From: Leifsonia sp. AG29
Lineage (GTDB): Bacteria; Actinomycetota; Actinomycetes; Actinomycetales; Microbacteriaceae
Reading direction: 5' to 3'
Assembly: GCF_009765225.1 (NCBI RefSeq)
Contig: NZ_VMSF01000001.1
Span: forward strand, 1,240,001 to 1,304,000
Length of the DNA: 64,000 nucleotides
The position numbers and the translations under genes were made by a program. Under the pieces are notes generated by a model, which was given only the letters and a program-made list of their open reading frames with translations, did no database searches and was not told the DNA's origin. Positions 37,985 to 45,311 of this stretch are shown here, piece after piece. How positions within the stretch are numbered: the first letter of the stretch is position 1; every line of letters begins with the position of its first letter.

Positions 37985-38257
37985 ATGCACGCGATACCGC
38001 CGTCAACGATCGTTCCGAATCTGGTTGTCGGCTTGGTTTTGATCGTCGCGGGCATCCTGATAGCAGTGTTTCGGGTCAAGGTGCGGAACTGGAGTGTTCG
38101 CGGTCAGAGCGCGATCATTGGACAGAAGCGCTCCGAGGCAGCCGCCAAGCTACAGACGCCATTCTGGATCGGTGTTGTCGGGGTGGGCGCCGTGCTGATG
38201 GGAGTGGTGGCGTTGACTGGGGCGATCGTCGGCCTGGTGCAGACCCTCTCGAGGTGA
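37985..38257 (+). CDS. Small membrane protein 1 of a pair
   Basis: A 90-residue protein with two membrane helices (about residues 8-30 and 60-85) joined by a basic cytoplasmic-type loop (R-V-K-V-R-N-W). No family was recognised. TGAGG lies about 9 bases before the ATG. It overlaps the next membrane-protein gene by 4 bases (GTGA), and the two products may form a complex. Confidence 0.6.
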   Translation: MHAIPPSTIVPNLVVGLVLIVAGILIAVFRVKVRNWSVRGQSAIIGQKRSEAAAKLQTPFWIGVVGVGAVLMGVVALTGAIVGLVQTLSR

Positions 38258-38466
38258 CTGTCTTCTGGCTTGTCGCGCTCGTGATCGGCTTCGTATGGAT
38301 GGTCGCGGGCGCAGCGGCGGTCGCGTTCCGGCGAACGATTGGACGGCTGGCGGCTAATCGCGCCGGAGAGTCGAGCGACACGACGTGGGTATTGCTCGTT
38401 TCGGTAGCGAGTTGGGTATTGCTCGGGTTCGGCGCCGCCGCCGTCATTTTGGCGCTGACACACTAA
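38254..38466 (+). CDS. Small membrane protein 2 of a pair
   Basis: A 70-residue protein with two hydrophobic helices (about residues 3-25 and 46-68) around a basic loop (F-R-R-T-I-G-R-L-A-A-N-R). Its architecture mirrors that of the preceding gene, suggesting an ancient duplication or a heteromeric pair. The GTG start overlaps the preceding stop. Function unknown. Confidence 0.6.
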   Translation: MTVFWLVALVIGFVWMVAGAAAVAFRRTIGRLAANRAGESSDTTWVLLVSVASWVLLGFGAAAVILALTH

Positions 38467-38510
38467 TGGCTCACCGAGTCTGATCCGCCGCGTTCGGGCC
38501 CGCCTTTCGA

Positions 38511-38601
38511 TCCGCCCCGCTCAAGGCATCCTCGCGCGCTGAGAGGTCGAGTCAAGGGTGCAGCTCCGCTGCATCGCGGAGCGACGCGAAGCGCCCTTGA
38601 C
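38511..38601 (+). repeat. 81-bp repeat, copy B, with extended inverted repeat
   Basis: This is the second copy of the element at 37788. Here an outer pair GTCAAGGG / CCCTTGAC (38551 to 38601) surrounds the inner hairpin GCTCCGC-TGCATC-GCGGAGC, giving a long nested stem. Copy A lacks the outer right arm. It resembles a REP-like or recombination-site hairpin. Confidence 0.75.
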
Positions 38602-38721
38602 ACGGCCTCTCAACTCGCCATCATCGGGCGAGGGGGCGGACCTACCCGACGATCTCAGCTCGCAGGAGTCGCAGCCCGCTTCTGGGGAGCCTGCACCATC
38701 AATCCACCAATGCGTCGGCCG

Positions 38722-39159
38722 TCACTCGACGACGAGTTGCTTCCAGTAGCCCGCGCACGAGGCGTCGTCGTCACATTCGTCGAATGGGCTGCCCGTGACT
38801 GAAATGACCGCATCACCTGTCGGGAAGGAGGCCGGAACGGTGATGTGCGCCTCGAATCGTCCGTCGGCCGCCACCTCGACGCGTTGCGGCACCGTTCGCA
38901 CGTCCCGGTGCTGCAGCACGACCTGATACGTGTGAGCCGGTGGGTAGGCGAGGTGGCACGCGGCGGCATCACTGGAGAGCACCACCTCGTCGCCTGGATG
39001 CGCGACACCCGGCCCCAGGTGCAACGGTGCGGGCAGACACGCGATCGGGAGCGGAATGATGCCGGTCGACTGAGCCTGTGCCACCAAGGCGACGGCGCCA
39101 ACCGCGGCGGCAACCGTCAGTACGGTCACCGCATGGATGTCCCATCGTCGTCGCTGCAT
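38722..39159 (-). CDS. Exported or membrane-anchored protein of unknown function
   Basis: A 145-residue protein with an N-terminal signal or anchor (M-Q-R-R-R-W-D, then V-T-V-L-T-V-A-A-A-V-G-A-V-A-L-V) and a beta-rich outer domain with four cysteines (C-L-P-A-P; A-A-C-H-L; D-E-C-D-D-D-A-S-C-A-G-Y-W). The pattern A-H-P-G-D-E-V-V-L-S and F-P-T-G-D-A-V-I-S-V-T-G suggests an Ig-like fold. A reverse -10-like CACGAT (39171 to 39166) is 7 bases before the ATG. It is the last gene of the island. Confidence 0.6.
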   Translation of the reverse strand: MQRRRWDIHAVTVLTVAAAVGAVALVAQAQSTGIIPLPIACLPAPLHLGPGVAHPGDEVVLSSDAAACHLAYPPAHTYQVVLQHRDVRTVPQRVEVAADGRFEAHITVPASFPTGDAVISVTGSPFDECDDDASCAGYWKQLVVE

Positions 39160-39387
39160 GAGGACATCGTGGCCGACGACAGGCTTTGGTGCGAGCACCG
39201 AATATGCTGATGCGGCCTTTCGTCACGCCCAACCTTGCGTGAGCTTGCGCGGGGAACACCATCGGGCGTGACAACAAAATGGCAACAGACCAAATGAATC
39301 TCGTGCAGTTATCGTGATCTCCGGAGATCTCGAATTCCGCTATTTCATTGGGATCGCGGGCTAAACCAGGCTGTTCCCGTGCGTCCC

Positions 39388-39436
39388 CGTCGCCCTCTCA
39401 CGGCGGTAACGCGGGTTCAAATCCCGCTGGGGTCAC
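39388..39436 (+). repeat. Right attachment site, displaced tRNA-Glu 3' end
   Basis: These 49 bases equal 34013-34061 and lack the 5' half of the tRNA, so they cannot make a tRNA. They mark the original 3' end displaced by the island. The stretch 39160-39387 before them holds nothing recognised. Confidence 0.9.
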
Positions 39437-39440
39437 CACA

Positions 39441-39479
39441 GCCCGCTTCCCTTGATTTTCAAGGGAAGCGGGCTTTTTT
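39441..39479 (+). terminator. Terminator at the right end of the island (second copy)
   Basis: The same 15-bp perfect stem, TTT loop and T run as at 34066-34104. This is probably the chromosome's original tRNA-Glu terminator, now cut off from the tRNA. Confidence 0.9.
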
Positions 39480-39541
39480 CTTCTCGACTGCGGACCCGGC
39501 CGGGCGTGCGCAGGAGCAGCGGTTCGGCGCCCTGCGGCGAC

Positions 39542-39547
39542 TAGACT
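39542..39547 (+). promoter_or_regulatory. -10 box of the terC riboswitch transcript
   Basis: TAGACT fits TANNNT and would start transcription about 39554, exactly at the 5' side of the riboswitch P1 stem. Confidence 0.55.
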
Positions 39548-39555
39548 GGCCGGAG

Positions 39556-39705
39556 CGAAGGGGAGTATCCCGGACGGCCCGCCCCATCACCGTGTGATGT
39601 GTCGGGCCGGCGCTGCGCACGTCATCACGGTCCCCGTCGTCGGGAGCCCGGGCGCAGCGGCACCCGACCGGCTGACCGGCCGGCCCGGTGCAGGAGAGAC
39701 CTTCG
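39556..39705 (+). ncRNA. yybP-ykoY (Mn2+-sensing) riboswitch
   Basis: The leader of terC shows the family marks: P1 CGAAGG (39556-39561) with CCTTCG (39700-39705), the conserved GGGGAGTA at 39560-39567 and AGAGAC at 39694-39699 meeting at the metal site, with a long GC-rich arm between. Expression platform: GACCTT (39698-39703) can instead pair with AAGGTC (39727-39732), which covers the Shine-Dalgarno GAAAGG (39725-39730), with CGGCG/CGCCG stacked inside. Metal binding would favour P1 and free the ribosome-binding site, a translational ON switch for a manganese exporter. Confidence 0.85.
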
Positions 39706-39739
39706 GCGATCGACGCCGCCCTTCGAAAGGTCCTCCCGC

Positions 39740-40798
39740 ATGGAACCCGCCCTCCCGCTCTGGTTCGAGATCGGTTCGCTCGTCGTGCTGACGCTCGTCC
39801 TCGCCTTCGACCTGCTCATCGTCTACCGGCGCCCGCACATCCCGAGCCCTCGCGAGTCGACGCTGTGGGTGGTGTTCTACGTCGGCCTGGCGCTGATCTT
39901 CTCGCTCCTCATGCTGCTCATCGGCGACGGCGAGCACGCCGGCCAGTTCCTCGCCGGATGGCTGACCGAGTACAGCCTGAGCATCGACAACCTGTTCGTG
40001 TTCGTCATCATCATGGGCCGGTTCGCGGTGCCGAGGACCTACCAGCAGGAGGTCCTCATGGTGGGGATCATCCTGGCGCTGATCTTCCGCGGTGTGTTCA
40101 TCGTGCTCGGTGCCGGTCTGATCGCCAGCTTCAGCTGGATCTTCTACGTCTTCGGCGCCTTCCTGCTCTACACGGCGGCTCATCAGGCCCTCTCGAAGCA
40201 CGACGAGGAGGGGAGGGACGACTCGTGGTTCATCCGGTTCGCGCGCCGTCGCCTCCGCGTGTCCACCCAGTACGACGGCAACCGCCTGCGGACCACCGTG
40301 GGCGGCCGGCGCGTGTTCACGCCGCTCATCATCGTCTTCCTCGCGCTCGGCACGACCGACCTGCTCTTCGCCCTCGACTCGATCCCGGCGATCTTCGGGA
40401 TCACGCAGAGCCCGTTCATCGTGTTCACCGCGAACGTCTTCGCCCTCATGGGCCTCAGGCAGTTGTACTTCCTGCTCGGACACCTCCTGGACAAGCTCGA
40501 GTACCTCAAATACGGGATCGCGTTCATCCTCGCCTTCATCGGCGTGAAGCTCGTCTTCCACGCGATGCACGACAACCAGGTGCCGTTCATCAACGGCGGC
40601 CGGCCGATCGTGTGGGCGCCCGACATCAGCACCGGGACCTCGCTCGCCGTCATCGTCGGGTCGATGGTTGTCGCTACGATGGCATCTCTGGTGAAGCTGC
40701 GGTTGAGCGGCTCCACCGTCGCCGAGGCGATCCACGGTGACGACGACCCCGACGCGGCCGCTTCCACGGACCGCAGCCAGGAGGACCCCCGGACATGA
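39740..40798 (+). CDS. terC: TerC/Alx-family membrane protein (probable Mn2+ exporter)
   Basis: A 352-residue protein with about nine membrane helices. The family signatures E-Y-S-L-S-I-D-N-L-F-V-F-V-I-I-M and T-T-D-L-L-F-A-L-D-S-I-P-A-I-F-G-I-T hold the membrane aspartates thought to bind metal. TerC/Alx proteins export manganese, sometimes metallating secreted enzymes. GAAAGG precedes the ATG and is the target of the riboswitch. The frame is open for 47 codons upstream, but those lie within the riboswitch. It overlaps the PP2C gene by 4 bases. Confidence 0.92.
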   Translation: MEPALPLWFEIGSLVVLTLVLAFDLLIVYRRPHIPSPRESTLWVVFYVGLALIFSLLMLLIGDGEHAGQFLAGWLTEYSLSIDNLFVFVIIMGRFAVPRTYQQEVLMVGIILALIFRGVFIVLGAGLIASFSWIFYVFGAFLLYTAAHQALSKHDEEGRDDSWFIRFARRRLRVSTQYDGNRLRTTVGGRRVFTPLIIVFLALGTTDLLFALDSIPAIFGITQSPFIVFTANVFALMGLRQLYFLLGHLLDKLEYLKYGIAFILAFIGVKLVFHAMHDNQVPFINGGRPIVWAPDISTGTSLAVIVGSMVVATMASLVKLRLSGSTVAEAIHGDDDPDAAASTDRSQEDPRT

Positions 40799-41604
40799 CG
40801 CCACCCGTCGCCGTGAGCGCCCGCAGCGACGTGGGGGCCGTCCGCCACGTCAACGAGGACAGCTACCTCGCCGAGGACCCGCTGTTCCTCGTCGCCGACG
40901 GCATGGGAGGCCACGCCCGCGGCGAGCTCGCCAGCCGGACGGCGATCGAGAGCCTGAACCGCACCCTGCGCAGCGGCGGGCTCCCCACCCCGGACGAGGT
41001 CATCACCGCCATCGACGAGGCCAACGCCGCCGTCCGCGCGCTGTCGGGAGCCGACGAGTCGGGCGCCGCCGTCGCCGGAACGACGCTGACGGGGATCGTC
41101 CGGGTGCGCGTGCCGGAGCTCGCCGCCGAGCAGTGGATGGTGGTCAACGTCGGCGACTCCCGCGTCTACCGCTGGGACGGCCGGTCGCTCACGCGTCTCA
41201 CCGTCGACCACAGCGCCGTGCAGGAGCTCGTCGACGCCGGCCTGATCACGGAGGCGCAGGCGGAGGTGCATCCGGAGCGCAACGTCATCACGCGCGCCCT
41301 CGGCGCCGAGGATTTCGTCGACACCGACAGCGAGCTCCTCCCGGAACAGGACCGGGATACCTTCCTGATCTGCTCGGACGGGCTGACCCGCGAGCTCGAC
41401 GACGGCCGGATCGCCGAGCTGCTCGCCCTGGGACCGGCCGATCCGGCCGAGGTCCTGGTCGAGGCGGCCAAGGACGCGGGCGGCCACGACAACATAACGG
41501 TTATCGTGATTGAATCGGTGACCGGGGATGACGCTCCGGCTTCGACCGACACCCGGGACCGGGCTGTCGGCCGCGAGGCGGAGGACACGCAGCCGAGGGA
41601 GTAG
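40795..41604 (+). CDS. PP2C-family Ser/Thr protein phosphatase
   Basis: A 269-residue PPM-type phosphatase with all metal-binding motifs: V-R-H-V-N-E-D-S, V-A-D-G-M-G-G-H, V-N-V-G-D-S-R-V-Y-R, S-D-G-L-T and G-H-D-N-I-T-V. It lacks a membrane helix. PP2C enzymes reverse phosphorylation by Hanks-type kinases; the kinase of this cluster is two genes downstream. The start overlaps the terC stop (ATGA). The C-terminal 25 residues are a charged tail. Confidence 0.93.
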   Translation: MTPPVAVSARSDVGAVRHVNEDSYLAEDPLFLVADGMGGHARGELASRTAIESLNRTLRSGGLPTPDEVITAIDEANAAVRALSGADESGAAVAGTTLTGIVRVRVPELAAEQWMVVNVGDSRVYRWDGRSLTRLTVDHSAVQELVDAGLITEAQAEVHPERNVITRALGAEDFVDTDSELLPEQDRDTFLICSDGLTRELDDGRIAELLALGPADPAEVLVEAAKDAGGHDNITVIVIESVTGDDAPASTDTRDRAVGREAEDTQPRE

Positions 41605-41611
41605 GTCGCAC

Positions 41612-42817
41612 GTGTTCGACGTTCAGCAGACGACGGCGGGGGAGTGGGCGGTCGTCGCGGCCGGCGCACGCGCGCTCCTGGTGGCCGAGACGGACACCGA
41701 GCAGCTCCGGCGTCTGCACGCGGCGGTCCGGTGCGGGTTCGCCGAGACGCTCGACGCGCTGGTGTCCCGCGGGCTCAGCACGACCCCGTCGTTCGCCCTG
41801 CTCGACGCCTCCGCGCCGGTCGTCCTGCTCGCGGTCCGCGGCAGGGCCGAGGCGGCCGTGGGCGTTCCCACGGGGCGCACGATCGACGCCGGTGGTGTGT
41901 CGTCTTGGCTCGAGACGCAGCTCGCCGATGCCGGCTCGGTCGCGCTCGGCCGTCCCGTCACGGCGGGCCTCCCCTTGGTGGACGGGGTCGTGATGGCCGA
42001 CGGTGTCGTGTGGACCGCGTCGGACGACCGGTCCGCCGTGCAAGAGACCATCGCCGTTCCGACGCGGCGCGAACGCGAGACCGGGCCCGTGGATGCGCTC
42101 GAGCCGGCGGAGTGGCAGGAGGCGACCGAGGCTGCTGAGCCAGGAGAGGCGCCCGACGTACCCGTTCCCGCGGAGAGCGTCACGCGCGTCCCCACCGCTA
42201 CCCTCGCGGAAGGCCCCGTCGGTGACGCCGGCGGGCGCACCGGTTACGACCACCTCTTCGGCGCGACGCTGATGCGGAGCGTAGAGGAGGCGGCGATGCG
42301 CCCGCAGGAGGAAGCCGACGCCTCCCGGATCGACCTGCCCGCGTTCATCACCGACTCGTTCCCGTCCGGGCCGGCAGGGGCGGAGGGCGACCATGACGGG
42401 ATGACCGTCATGAGCGGTGACCTGCCGCCTCGGAGTCCGCGCAGCGACGCCGGAGCACCGTCGGCGCCGGTGACTCCCTCCTACTCGCTGCGTCTCTTCG
42501 ACGGACGCCGCGAGACCCTCGTCCGGCCGGTCGTGGTCGGGCGGGCGCCGAGCGTGTCCGCGGCACCGCGCCTCCCCTCCGTCCGCCCTGTGACACTCAC
42601 CAGTGCTGAGGACGACATCTCTCGTTCCCATGTCGCGGTGGCCGTCGAGGGCGACAGCGTCGTTGTCACCGACCTGCACTCCCGGAACGGGACCCTCATC
42701 GTCCTCCCCGGGAAGTCTCCGCAGAAGCTCCGCAGCGGCGATCCGACGACGGTCGTCACCGGAACGCTGATCGACCTCGGGAGCGGCGTGACCATGACCG
42801 TCGAGCTCGACGCATGA
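41612..42817 (+). CDS. FHA-domain protein with unknown N-terminal domain
   Basis: A 401-residue protein. The C-terminal FHA domain (about 295-400) has V-V-V-G-R-A-P, I-S-R-S-H-V-A-V and T-D-L-H-S-R-N-G-T, the phosphothreonine-binding loops. The N-terminal 150 residues are a globular domain without recognised family (G-E-W-A-V-V-A-A-G-A-R-A-L-L-V-A), and the middle is acidic and disordered. It likely binds the phosphorylated kinase or its substrates. The GTG start follows GAGGGA at 41596-41601. It overlaps the kinase gene by 4 bases. Confidence 0.82.
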   Translation: MFDVQQTTAGEWAVVAAGARALLVAETDTEQLRRLHAAVRCGFAETLDALVSRGLSTTPSFALLDASAPVVLLAVRGRAEAAVGVPTGRTIDAGGVSSWLETQLADAGSVALGRPVTAGLPLVDGVVMADGVVWTASDDRSAVQETIAVPTRRERETGPVDALEPAEWQEATEAAEPGEAPDVPVPAESVTRVPTATLAEGPVGDAGGRTGYDHLFGATLMRSVEEAAMRPQEEADASRIDLPAFITDSFPSGPAGAEGDHDGMTVMSGDLPPRSPRSDAGAPSAPVTPSYSLRLFDGRRETLVRPVVVGRAPSVSAAPRLPSVRPVTLTSAEDDISRSHVAVAVEGDSVVVTDLHSRNGTLIVLPGKSPQKLRSGDPTTVVTGTLIDLGSGVTMTVELDA

Positions 42818-44454
42818 GGCGCATGGCGTCGCAGCCGCCCGAGCTCGAGGGGCTGCACCTCATCCGGTTGCTCGGCTCCGGCGGGTTCTCGGACGTCTTC
42901 CTGTACGAGCAGGACCTTCCGCGCCGGAGCGTCGCCGTCAAGGTGCTGCTCACCGACAGCGTCGACGACGCGGCACGGGCGCGGTTCGTCGCGGAGGCGA
43001 ATGTGATGGCCCGCCTCTCCGCGCATCCGTACATCGTCACGATCTTCCACGCCGGCGTCTCGCGCGACGACCGGCCCTACCTCGTCATGGAGTACTGCTC
43101 GGGTCCGTCGCTCGCCGACCGGCTCCGCCGGGAGCGCATCGGCGTCGAAGATGCCCTCCGGACCGGCATCCGGCTCTCCAGCGCAGTGGCGACGGCCCAC
43201 GCGGCGGGCATCCTGCACCGCGACATCAAGCCGGCGAACGTCCTGACGAATGCGCTCGGCTGGCCGGCGCTGACCGACTTCGGGATCGCCTCCGCCCTCG
43301 AGGAGCTGCCGGTCCATACGACGACGCTGTCGGAGCTGCGCCGTGCCGGTGGCACGGGGGCGACGGGCAACGGCACCGGAGACAGCAGCCGGAGCGTGGG
43401 GCTGAGCGTCCCGTGGTCGCCGCCGGAGATGTTCGCCGACGACCCCGAGCCCGACGTGCGCAGCGACATCTTCTCGCTCGCCGCGACAGTGCACACGCTC
43501 CTGGCGGGCCGCACCCCGTTCGAAGTGCCCGGCCGCTCGAACGGCACCCTCGATCTCATGGGACGCATCGAGCGCGGGATGATCACGCGGATCGACCGGG
43601 ACGACATCCCGCCGTCCCTCACCGCCGTGCTCCGCCGGGGCATGGCCACACGGCAGGCGGACCGCTACCAGTCCGCCATCGACTTCGCCCGCGCCCTGCA
43701 GCGTGTAGAACTGGAGCTCGGTCTCGCGGCGACCGGGATCGACGTGCCGAACGTCACCGTGACCGAGGAGCGTGGACCGTCGCAGGACGGATCCGACGCT
43801 GAGCCGGAGACGCGAGCCCGATCGGTCGCGACCGTGCGCGCGCAACAGCCCGCCGCGCCCGAAGCGACCCGTGTCCGGGGCGTCGTCCCTGTGGTTCCCA
43901 TGGGCGCCGCACCCGCAGAAGTGAGGGCACCCGAGCAGACGGTGGTACGTCCGCCGCGGCCTTCCGACACCTCCGCCACGGACTCCTCCGACGACGGGGC
44001 GGGGGCGGGCACGGCCGATGCCGAGGAGGCGCGGCGGCGCGATCCGCGCAAGCGCCTGCTCGCCTGGATCGGCGCCGGGGCGGCAGCGGTCGTGGTGCTC
44101 GGAGTGGCCGCGGCGCTCGTGGCGAACGCGCTCGCCCCCGCGACGCCGTCCGCCCCACGAGCGGGCTCGGCGCGGGACGGGACCGTCGCCGTGACGATCG
44201 TCCCGCCGCCCCAGCTCGTCACCGCCGAGCGGAGCACTGACCGCACGACGGCGACGTTCACCTGGAAGACGAAGCAGCCGAAGCCCGGAGACCAGTTCAC
44301 CTGGGTCCGAGAGGGAACGACGGACCCGCCCGCCGTCACCGCGGAACAGCGCATCACGGTCACCGGCCTCCAACCCTCCCAGTCGGTCTGCATCGACGTC
44401 GCGACCATCCGCTCCGGCCGCACCTCGGAACAGCTGAGGGCGTGCGCACAGTGA
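42814..44454 (+). CDS. Membrane Ser/Thr protein kinase (Hanks type)
   Basis: A 546-residue transmembrane kinase. Catalytic motifs: glycine loop G-S-G-G-F-S-D-V (21-28), Lys43 in A-V-K-V, H-R-D-I-K-P-A-N with Asp137, D-F-G with Asp155, and a clear activation segment with S and T residues. A single membrane helix is at about 412-436. The outer part, about 105 residues, is one Fn3-like domain (T-T-A-T-F-T-W; I-T-V-T-G-L-Q-P-S-Q-S-V-C) rather than PASTA repeats. The linker is rich in Pro, Thr and Asp. Together with the neighbouring phosphatase and FHA proteins it forms a complete signalling module. Confidence 0.93.
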   Translation: MRRMASQPPELEGLHLIRLLGSGGFSDVFLYEQDLPRRSVAVKVLLTDSVDDAARARFVAEANVMARLSAHPYIVTIFHAGVSRDDRPYLVMEYCSGPSLADRLRRERIGVEDALRTGIRLSSAVATAHAAGILHRDIKPANVLTNALGWPALTDFGIASALEELPVHTTTLSELRRAGGTGATGNGTGDSSRSVGLSVPWSPPEMFADDPEPDVRSDIFSLAATVHTLLAGRTPFEVPGRSNGTLDLMGRIERGMITRIDRDDIPPSLTAVLRRGMATRQADRYQSAIDFARALQRVELELGLAATGIDVPNVTVTEERGPSQDGSDAEPETRARSVATVRAQQPAAPEATRVRGVVPVVPMGAAPAEVRAPEQTVVRPPRPSDTSATDSSDDGAGAGTADAEEARRRDPRKRLLAWIGAGAAAVVVLGVAAALVANALAPATPSAPRAGSARDGTVAVTIVPPPQLVTAERSTDRTTATFTWKTKQPKPGDQFTWVREGTTDPPAVTAEQRITVTGLQPSQSVCIDVATIRSGRTSEQLRACAQ

Positions 44455-45194
44455 GCGCCGACCTCACGGACACCACCGCCAAGCCGCTCACCGTCGAGTA
44501 CTGCGGCGAGATCTACACCGTCACCGCCGGCGACGAGTTCGAGATCGGGCGGGAGGCGGACCTCTCGATCGACGACAACCCGTACCTGCACCGGCGCTTC
44601 CTCACCCTCTCGAGCGACTTCGGCATGTGGTGGCTCAGCAACGTCGGGACACTCCTCACCGCGACGGTCACCGACGCCTCCGGCACCATGCAGGCCTGGC
44701 TCGCGCCCGGGGCCAAACTCCCGATCGTCTTCCAGACGGTGCACGTCATGTTCAGCGCCGGGGCGACCACCTACGACTTCACGATCAGCAGCGAGCACGA
44801 CTGGTTCAACACCTCGGTCGCCGTCGACGCCAACCGGGGATCGACCACGATCCTCCCGGTCACCCTCACGACGAGCCAGCGGCAACTCGTCGTGGCGCTC
44901 GCCGAGGGCGTCCTGACCCAGAGCGTCCCCGGGCGCGGGACCATCCCCACCTCGGCGGAGGCCGCCGCACGACTGGGCTGGAGCATGACGACGTTCAACC
45001 GCAAGCTCGACAACGTGTGCGACAAGCTCGACAAGCTCGGTGTGGAAGGGCTCCGCGGCGGCCGCGACCGGCTCGCCACGAACCGACGGGCGCGCCTGGT
45101 GGAGTACGCCGTCACGACCCGGCTCGTCGGCGTCGAGGACCTCGCGCTACTGGACCGGAACGCCGAACGGGAGGATGCTGCGGAGGACGGCTGA
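44451..45194 (+). CDS. FHA-like protein with C-terminal winged-helix region
   Basis: A 247-residue cytoplasmic protein. The N-terminal part resembles an FHA domain (F-E-I-G-R-E-A-D-L, Y-L-H-R-R-F-L-T-L, W-L-S-N-V-G-T), although the classic S-x-x-H is Y-L-H-R. The C-terminal part (about 140-215) looks like a helix-turn-helix (A-A-A-R-L-G-W-S-M-T-T-F-N-R-K-L-D), so it could be a phospho-responsive transcription factor. The GTG start overlaps the kinase stop (GTGA); a second in-frame GTG lies 9 bases upstream. Confidence 0.75.
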   Translation: MSADLTDTTAKPLTVEYCGEIYTVTAGDEFEIGREADLSIDDNPYLHRRFLTLSSDFGMWWLSNVGTLLTATVTDASGTMQAWLAPGAKLPIVFQTVHVMFSAGATTYDFTISSEHDWFNTSVAVDANRGSTTILPVTLTTSQRQLVVALAEGVLTQSVPGRGTIPTSAEAAARLGWSMTTFNRKLDNVCDKLDKLGVEGLRGGRDRLATNRRARLVEYAVTTRLVGVEDLALLDRNAEREDAAEDG

Positions 45195-45276
45195 GTCCGC
45201 TGCCGCCCGCTGGGCCGCTGGGACGACGCCGCGCGATGGGGACTGCTCCCCATCCGTTCCCGTCCGGGGGTCGTGT

Positions 45277-45282
45277 TAGCGT
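45277..45282 (+). promoter_or_regulatory. Candidate -10 box before the giant surface protein
   Basis: TAGCGT fits TANNNT. Transcription from about 45289 would give a short leader with GGGGGAGAG at 45300-45308 just before TTG 45312, excluding the upstream part of the open frame. Confidence 0.4.
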
Positions 45283-45311
45283 GGGTTCCGTTTCCGGCCC
45301 GGGGGAGAGTA

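Larger units (their letters stand above)
34062..39436. mobile_element. Integrated 5.4-kb genomic island
   Basis: The island runs from the left att to the right att copy. It carries a tyrosine integrase next to the tRNA, no recognisable conjugation or replication genes, and cargo of mostly unknown proteins. Its base composition is visibly more AT-rich than the flanks. It separates tRNA-Glu from the terC riboswitch. Confidence 0.85.

Noticed and set aside
39388-39435. A second tRNA-Glu gene
   Set aside because: The 5' acceptor strand and D-arm are missing; it is only the displaced 3' end made by island integration.
45273-45311. GTG 45273 as the start of the giant protein
   Set aside because: It lies upstream of the likely transcription start and has no ribosome-binding site, whereas TTG 45312 follows GGGGGAGAG and starts at the signal-anchor region.
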